A stretch of 20,611 nt of DNA from CAZOIA01 sp964579675 (GTDB lineage Bacteria > Planctomycetota > Phycisphaerae > UBA1845 > PWPN01): assembly GCA_964579675.1 (NCBI GenBank), contig CAZOIA010000100.1, positions 1-20,611 of the forward strand. The letters are read 5' to 3'. A program made the position numbers and the translations under genes. The notes beneath the pieces are model-generated. The model was given only the letters and a program-made list of their open reading frames with translations. It did not search any database and was not told the origin of the DNA. Below, one piece after another: positions 16,343 to 20,611 of the stretch (position 1 is its first letter; every line of letters starts with the position of its first letter).

Positions 16343-17017
16343 ATGGCCAGAGGAATAACGCTTACCGCAGTGGCGAGCATGCTGCTCTTGAGTCCTGCCT
16401 GGGCCGACAACTTGGTCGCCCCGAGCTGGCGGGGCGACGGCTGGACGACGTACCAGGAGTGGACCTTTGACGATAGCGACAATCCGGCATCGCCGGAAGT
16501 CAGCATCAACCCATACGGTACTGCCAGCGCAGACATCACGGTGGGCTCCGTGGGCTCGGGCTGGCACTATGAGCTTCCGGGGATGGGCAGCCAGACCGGC
16601 TACTGGGACCTCTTTGGCACCGGCGCCGGCATCGTGCTGAACATCGATAACAGCCCGCGGCCGAATGACTATAAGGAGATCTGGATTCAGGTGACGTACT
16701 ACGAGGGCCTTTATCATGCGCCTGATGTCCAAGTTGAGGGGGCGGGAGTGACGTACCTGGGAGGACAGACAGAGTTGCTCGTCGAGGACATCACCGTGCC
16801 AGGCTTGGACCCTGAATACTGGTATGTGGACCAGAGCATGTGGCGGATCGAGCCCAACCCTACTTCCGAGGTGATCACCCTGACCGCGGATTTGGGCGGC
16901 TCGATGATCGATCAGATCGTGGTGGACACCATCTGCATTCCGGCGCCGGCGAGCACCCTCCTGGGCCTGATCGGGCTGGGTATGATCAGCTGGGGCCGGC
17001 GGCGGCTTGGCAAGTAA
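16343..17017 (+). CDS. Secreted beta-rich protein with PEP-CTERM-like sorting tail
   Basis: A 224-residue exported protein. The signal peptide ends near residue 21 (SPAWA before DNLVAPSWRG). Residues 23-198 form one beta-rich domain with many Trp and Tyr, probably a sandwich, that I cannot name. The tail consists of IPAPAS, a hydrophobic helix (TLLGLIGLGMISW) and a basic end (GRRRLGK). This is the layout of a PEP-CTERM signal recognised by exosortase, except that PEP reads PAP. No exosortase is visible in the window. AGGAGG at 16330-16335, 7 nt before ATG, fixes the start. The gene at 17488 is a paralogue, roughly 60% identical by eye over the shared domain, with a different C-terminus. Likely role: cell-surface or matrix protein; ligand unknown. 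Confidence 0.8.
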   Translation: MARGITLTAVASMLLLSPAWADNLVAPSWRGDGWTTYQEWTFDDSDNPASPEVSINPYGTASADITVGSVGSGWHYELPGMGSQTGYWDLFGTGAGIVLNIDNSPRPNDYKEIWIQVTYYEGLYHAPDVQVEGAGVTYLGGQTELLVEDITVPGLDPEYWYVDQSMWRIEPNPTSEVITLTADLGGSMIDQIVVDTICIPAPASTLLGLIGLGMISWGRRRLGK

Positions 17018-17141
17018 GGAGCAGCCAACCGGGGGATCGGTAGACAGAGTCCAGCGTATTGCCCAACCCTTCCTGGAGCAGCCGCCCCCAGGCCACCCTC
17101 AGTAGAAGTCGCGGCAACCAGAACGGGGTGGGTGGCCAAAG

Positions 17142-17157
17142 CGGGCCGTACGGCCCG
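17142..17157. repeat. 16-bp perfect palindrome
   Basis: CGGGCCGTACGGCCCG is fully self-complementary. It lies about 125 bp after the first paralogue's stop, in a 470-bp gap (17018-17487) that holds no gene I can support. It could be an operator or an RNA hairpin. No T-tract follows directly. Confidence 0.5.
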
Positions 17158-17174
17158 AGCACGTACTTTTCCAT

Positions 17175-17192
17175 ATGATCGTGCGCGATCAT
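17175..17192. repeat. Inverted repeat ATGATCG-TGCG-CGATCAT
   Basis: Perfect 7-bp arms around a 4-bp centre, 17 bp beyond the previous palindrome in the same gene-free gap. The position, well upstream of the second paralogue's promoter, allows either a protein-binding site or a stem in a longer transcript. Confidence 0.5.
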
Positions 17193-17419
17193 GCGACACT
17201 CCCGAGGGCTGGCGGCCGCGCGGGCTGAAGCCGCGGCTCTTCACTGTTGCGGAATCGCGCACGGTCACATAGCACTGTTCACCAAATCAGGGCCACGGGA
17301 CGATAACTACGGCGGTCACGCGCGCAGGCCTGCCGCAGGACTTCTATCAACGTTCCGGGCACGCGGCAGGGTCGGGGTATCTTCTCGCACGCATTGCGTG
17401 TTTCGGGTTCGCGGCAGCT

Positions 17420-17447
17420 TTGATTTGCCGGTCGGGCGGGGTAGAAT
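17420..17447 (+). promoter_or_regulatory. Promoter of the second small secreted paralogue
   Basis: TTGATT (17420-17425), 16 bp, then TAGAAT (17442-17447, five of six matches). The leader to the ATG at 17488 would be about 35 nt, similar to the arrangement in front of the first paralogue. Confidence 0.5.
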
Positions 17448-17487
17448 ACTCTGGTAAGCTCTTGAAGACATGTCAAGAGGACAGGGG

Positions 17488-18336
17488 ATGGAAAAGAGCG
17501 CAACCTTCTCGCCAATGGTGTGCATGCTGGCTTTGAGTCTTGCCTGGGGCCACGATCTCGTTCAACCAGCGTGGCGAGGCGAAAATGGAACGACCCTGCA
17601 GGTCTGGACATTTGACGACGCCGATGACCCGGCTGGCCCGGAGGTTATCGACAACCTGTACGGAAGTGCCAGCGCGGATATCACGGTGGGGCTCTTCAGC
17701 TCGGGGTGGCTGGAGCACCTTCCGGGCATGGGCACGCAAACCGGCTTCTGGGATATCGGCGGTGACGGCGGCAGCATTGTGATCGACATCGACAACTACC
17801 CGCTGCCGCTGGAGTACAAGGAGATCTGGGTTCAGGTCACCTACTACAAGGGATTCCATCAAGCGCCGGTTGTCCACGTCCCGGGGGCCGACTATTTGGG
17901 TGGCCAGACGGAGATTCTGGTCGAGCATACACCCCCATTCGGTGATTGGCTTCTGGACCAGAGCATGTGGCGGATCGAACCCAACCCCGAGAACGAACAG
18001 ATCGTCCTGACTTCACATCCCTCTATGTCGGTGATCGACCAGATCGTGGTTGATACGATTTGTGTTCCCGAGCCACCGACGGCCCCGTTTGATTTTGACC
18101 GCGACGGCGACGTGGATGGACAGGACCTCGATGTGTTCGAGGCGTGTGCTACGGGTCCCGCCATTTTATACGATCCGGACAACTTGCCGCCCGGTTGTCC
18201 TCTCACCCCGGACGAGCAAGGCATCGTGGCCGCTGACCAGGACCGGGATGGCGACGTGGACCATGGGGACTTCGGAGTGTTTCAGCGGTGCATCAGCGGT
18301 TCGGGCGTCTGGGCTGACCCGTACTGTGCGGACTGA
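17488..18336 (+). CDS. Secreted beta-rich protein with C-terminal dockerin-like domain
   Basis: A 282-residue exported protein. Residues 1-22 are a signal peptide and 23-193 the same beta-rich domain as in the gene at 16343 (shared runs include QSMWRIEPNP and DQIVVDTIC). At the point where the paralogue continues into its membrane tail, this protein reads VPEPPTAPFDFD and enters a dockerin-like module. The two calcium loops are DFDRDGDVDGQD (202-213) and DQDRDGDVDHGD (250-261), both with canonical ligands. Each is followed by a short helix ending in Cys (VFEAC, VFQRC). This tail is typical of planctomycete extracellular proteins. ATG 17488 is preferred to ATG 17470 because AGAGGA (17476-17481) lies 6 nt upstream and the start aligns with the paralogue. 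It is probably held at the surface through a protein partner. Confidence 0.8.
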   Translation: MEKSATFSPMVCMLALSLAWGHDLVQPAWRGENGTTLQVWTFDDADDPAGPEVIDNLYGSASADITVGLFSSGWLEHLPGMGTQTGFWDIGGDGGSIVIDIDNYPLPLEYKEIWVQVTYYKGFHQAPVVHVPGADYLGGQTEILVEHTPPFGDWLLDQSMWRIEPNPENEQIVLTSHPSMSVIDQIVVDTICVPEPPTAPFDFDRDGDVDGQDLDVFEACATGPAILYDPDNLPPGCPLTPDEQGIVAADQDRDGDVDHGDFGVFQRCISGSGVWADPYCAD

Positions 18337-18417
18337 CAAGAGCTGTGGTGCCCGTTGGCGCGACGCGTAGCGGATCGACGCGGGGATCCGCGGACACGTG
18401 CGAGCTTGGAGACAACC

Positions 18418-19320
18418 ATGCGGCGAACCGTTACGCATTCGATCATGGTTTTCGGCCTTGGTGTGTCATGCGCCGCGTCGGTTTCAATGGGACAGGTGAA
18501 CCTGTCTCTGGAGCCGGCGAACATCTCCGTCGCGCCCGGCGCGGCGTTCGAGCTCCAGCTCTGGGCTCGCAGCGACGCGCCGCAGCCACAGTCGTTGGAT
18601 GGCGCCGAGGTGGTGCTGCAATGGGATGCCCCTGCCGTGGTGCTGAACGGGCATTCCGACGACGGCGCGCCATACACGTGGAGCGTGTCCGAGTTCATGT
18701 CCGCCACCCCGCGCAACGACACCTGGGATGATGGCGATGCCCTCTATACGTGCCTGGCCCCCCTGACCGCCCCGTCACCTCAAACGGACCTCCTGATCAC
18801 GACCTTCCAGTTCACCGCGTCGCAGAGCTCGGGTGTGGCTGCGATTCGCATCCCGACCAACTGCGAGACCGACGTCGCCGGCGGCGGGGTCAGTGTGCTG
18901 GGCACGACGTCTGGCGCGACCGTCAGGGTCGGCTTCGGCAGCAGCCAGGGTGGAGGCGCTACCGGCGGGAACGCCGGCAGCGAGCCGCCGGACGATGGCA
19001 ACGAGGAGCCCCCGGACGACACTGCCGAACCTGCGCCAGGCGACGACAACGAACCCGCACCGGGCAGCGATGAGGAAATCGTGGTGCCGACGCCCGAGAA
19101 CGGTCCTCCGCCGAGTAGCGGTGGTGAATCACCTGGCAGCGATGAGGGCCGGGAGTTCACCCGCCCGGTACTTTTCACCCTGTGCGGGGTCGGGGTCGTG
19201 GAAGGCATTGTCATGTGCTTCGCCGGTCTGTGTCTGTTCATGGCCCGGGTCAACTCCTGGCAAGCCGGCAGAGGATCTCGCAGCCGCGTTCGAGCACCTC
19301 GTCCCCTGTGGCGTAACTGA
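18418..19320 (+). CDS. Exported cohesin-like protein with C-terminal membrane anchor
   Basis: A 300-residue protein. The signal peptide ends near MGQ (residue 25). Residues 26-172 follow the cohesin pattern: an opening SVAPGAAFELQLWA strand, a DGAEVVLQWDAPAVVL strand, a late DLLITTFQFTA strand, and a closing ATVRVG strand. Residues 174-248 are a Gly/Pro/Asp/Glu-rich linker. A transmembrane helix (about 250-276) and a basic tail (RGSRSRVRAPR) complete a single-pass surface anchor. Cohesins bind dockerins, and two dockerin-bearing genes lie just upstream, so this may be their anchor; that is inference. GGAG at 18408-18411, 6 nt before ATG, sets the start. It lies 81 bp after the preceding gene, probably in the same operon. 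Alternative: an unrelated Ig-like or carbohydrate-binding sandwich. Confidence 0.68.
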   Translation: MRRTVTHSIMVFGLGVSCAASVSMGQVNLSLEPANISVAPGAAFELQLWARSDAPQPQSLDGAEVVLQWDAPAVVLNGHSDDGAPYTWSVSEFMSATPRNDTWDDGDALYTCLAPLTAPSPQTDLLITTFQFTASQSSGVAAIRIPTNCETDVAGGGVSVLGTTSGATVRVGFGSSQGGGATGGNAGSEPPDDGNEEPPDDTAEPAPGDDNEPAPGSDEEIVVPTPENGPPPSSGGESPGSDEGREFTRPVLFTLCGVGVVEGIVMCFAGLCLFMARVNSWQAGRGSRSRVRAPRPLWRN

Positions 19321-20377
19321 GCCGGAAGTGAGTGTCCTGTTCGCTGAAGACCGACCCGGGGATGATAAGGACATTGTGCCGGGCCGCCTCGTTGGCGAAC
19401 GCGCCGGCATTGCCGAACCGCTCGGGCACCCGGGGGAAGAAGTAGAACCCGCCGCCGGGCCTGACCAGATCGAACGCCGGCGACAACCGCTCCAACACCA
19501 GGTCCCGCTTGCGACGATAGCCCTCCACGTGCCCGGAGATATCCACGTCCAGGGCCGCCAGGCCGGCGTACTGGGCCATGCTGGGCGCGCAGACAAACGT
19601 ATACTGCTGGAGCTTTGTCATCTCCTCGATGAGCCACCTCGGGCCGGCAGCATACCCGAGCCGCCAGCCGGTTATGCCGCAGCTCTTGCCAAACCCGCGG
19701 AGCAATAGCGTCCGATCCGGGGCAATGCCGGCCCCCGAGGGGCACGGACCATCGTAGCTCAGGCGGTTGTAAATCTCGTCCAGGACAAGGATCAGGTCGT
19801 GGCGTTCAGCCAACCCGGCGGCTTGCTGGAGTTCCTGCTGCGACAACACCACGCCCGTGGGGTTGCCGGGCGTCGCCAGGGCCAGAATCTTGGTCCGGGG
19901 CGTGACCGCCCGCTCGAAACGCTCCAGGCAGAAGTGGAAATCCGGATAGGTGTTCACCGGCACCGGCACGCCGCCGACAAGTCGAACCGCGTGCTTGTAG
20001 ATCACGAAGTAGGGGTCCGGCAGCAGCACCTCGTCGCCCGGATCGAGCATCGCCATCAGCAGCAGCAGAATGCCCCCCGAGACACCCGAGGTCACGAGCA
20101 CCGCGGGTGCCGTGCCTAGCTCGGATTGCAGATCAGCGGCGATCCGCTCCCGGAGCGGGGCGATCCCCTGCGTTACCGTGTACCCGTTCTTGCCGCTCTG
20201 GATGGCGTTGACGGCTGCCTGCCGGACGGATGCCGGCACCGGGAAATCCGGCTGCCCTATGGATAGGTCGATCGGATCGCTAAGCGTGGCCCCCAGCTCG
20301 AAAACCTTGCGGATCCCCGAGGCATCGACGCACCGGCTCCGTGCGGAGAGGAAGCGGTCGGCACGTGGCTTACCCAT
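19250..20377 (-). CDS. Class I/II PLP-dependent aminotransferase
   Basis: A 375-residue cytosolic enzyme of the aspartate aminotransferase fold (type I), which moves an amino group between an amino acid and a 2-oxo acid. Visible signatures: SIGQPDFPVP near the N-terminus, the PGNPTG motif with Asn172, DEIYNRLSY with Asp200 for the pyridine nitrogen, the Schiff-base lysine Lys231 in FGKSCGITGWRLGY, and a C-terminal RLSYA arginine for the substrate carboxylate. The substrate cannot be told; the sequence resembles the broad aspartate/aromatic/methionine group. ATG 20377 has GGGGG nine bases upstream; a GTG at 20383 would add two residues. The gene cut by the window edge ends 63 bp upstream on the same strand. 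Its 3' end overlaps the anchor gene at 18418-19320 by 71 bp, tail to tail. Confidence 0.92.
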   Translation of the reverse strand: MGKPRADRFLSARSRCVDASGIRKVFELGATLSDPIDLSIGQPDFPVPASVRQAAVNAIQSGKNGYTVTQGIAPLRERIAADLQSELGTAPAVLVTSGVSGGILLLLMAMLDPGDEVLLPDPYFVIYKHAVRLVGGVPVPVNTYPDFHFCLERFERAVTPRTKILALATPGNPTGVVLSQQELQQAAGLAERHDLILVLDEIYNRLSYDGPCPSGAGIAPDRTLLLRGFGKSCGITGWRLGYAAGPRWLIEEMTKLQQYTFVCAPSMAQYAGLAALDVDISGHVEGYRRKRDLVLERLSPAFDLVRPGGGFYFFPRVPERFGNAGAFANEAARHNVLIIPGSVFSEQDTHFRLSYATGDEVLERGCEILCRLARS

Positions 20378-20440
20378 GACCACGAACCCCCGCCCGATGA
20401 CCGCGGTTCGCGTCGCGAGAAGCCTCCCGGTTCATGCGGA

Positions 20441-20611
20441 CTACTTCTCTTTCTTCTCTGATGCCTGACCCTCGGCAGCCTCGGTGGTGGTCGGCGCCTC
20501 CTCTTGCTTCTTGGACTTCTTGCCGACCCTGAGGTTGCGGTTGGTCACCTTCGGCAATCCGAAAACGCTTTCCTGGTCGTTCCAGCGTTCCTCGTCGGCC
20601 AACCTGTGGAG
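20441..20611 (-). CDS. C-terminal end of an unidentified protein (partial)
   Basis: The last 56 residues of a minus-strand gene whose start lies beyond the right edge. The visible part reads from LHRLADEERWNDQESVFG through a basic stretch (NRNLRVGKKSKK) into a low-complexity Glu/Lys/Ala/Thr tail ending EKKEK. The tail is probably disordered. I do not recognise the family. A short gap to the aminotransferase start (63 bp) and the same strand suggest one transcript. Confidence 0.6.
   Translation of the reverse strand, partial: LHRLADEERWNDQESVFGLPKVTNRNLRVGKKSKKQEEAPTTTEAAEGQASEKKEK

Noticed and set aside
16986..17192. Minus-strand 68-codon frame rich in Pro, Trp and Leu (MEKYVLGPYGPLWPPTP)
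   Set aside because: It looks slightly protein-like, but it overlaps the end of the first paralogue and has no ribosome site. Its start lies inside the inverted repeat at 17175-17192.

Overview
The window looks like part of a GC-rich, diderm bacterial chromosome, most likely a planctomycete (Phycisphaerae-like). This is inferred from the mix of an LptD/OstA-type outer-membrane protein, FG-GAP secreted proteins, dockerin-type EF-hand tails of the form DxDxDGDVDxxD, a PEP-CTERM-like sorting tail and a long parallel beta-helix surface protein. No rRNA, tRNA, CRISPR array, insertion sequence or integrase was seen. It carries eleven complete protein genes and one gene cut by the right edge.

Left part (1-7632, all + strand): a TetR-family repressor with a readable promoter/operator is followed by a DinB-like four-helix protein that is probably its co-regulated partner. 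Next come a secreted seven-bladed FG-GAP protein and, 45 bp further on, a very large YfhO-like GT-C membrane glycosyltransferase candidate. An HtrA/DegP-type serine protease with two PDZ domains ends this part.

Middle (7711-11172): a small ribbon-helix-helix-like gene on the minus strand is divergent from an LptD-like outer-membrane protein. Their two sigma70-type promoters lie back to back, with -35 boxes 11 bp apart.

Right part (11416-19320, + strand) is the most interesting region, an island of exported proteins. It begins with a strong promoter and a leader of about 460 nt that has several perfect stems and two terminator-like hairpins. This leads into a 1417-residue three-module beta-helix protein ending in a dockerin-like domain. 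Two paralogous small secreted proteins follow. They share one beta-rich domain but end differently: one in a PEP-CTERM-like membrane tail, the other in a dockerin-like pair of calcium loops joined right after a surviving VPEP. Last is a protein with a signal peptide, a cohesin-like domain, an acidic Pro-rich linker and a C-terminal membrane anchor. The set can be read as a small dockerin/cohesin-type surface assembly with its own anchor; that reading is inference.

Right edge (19250-20611, minus strand): a class I/II PLP aminotransferase converges on and overlaps the anchor gene by 71 bp. Upstream of it is the 3' end of an unidentified gene with a Lys/Glu-rich tail.
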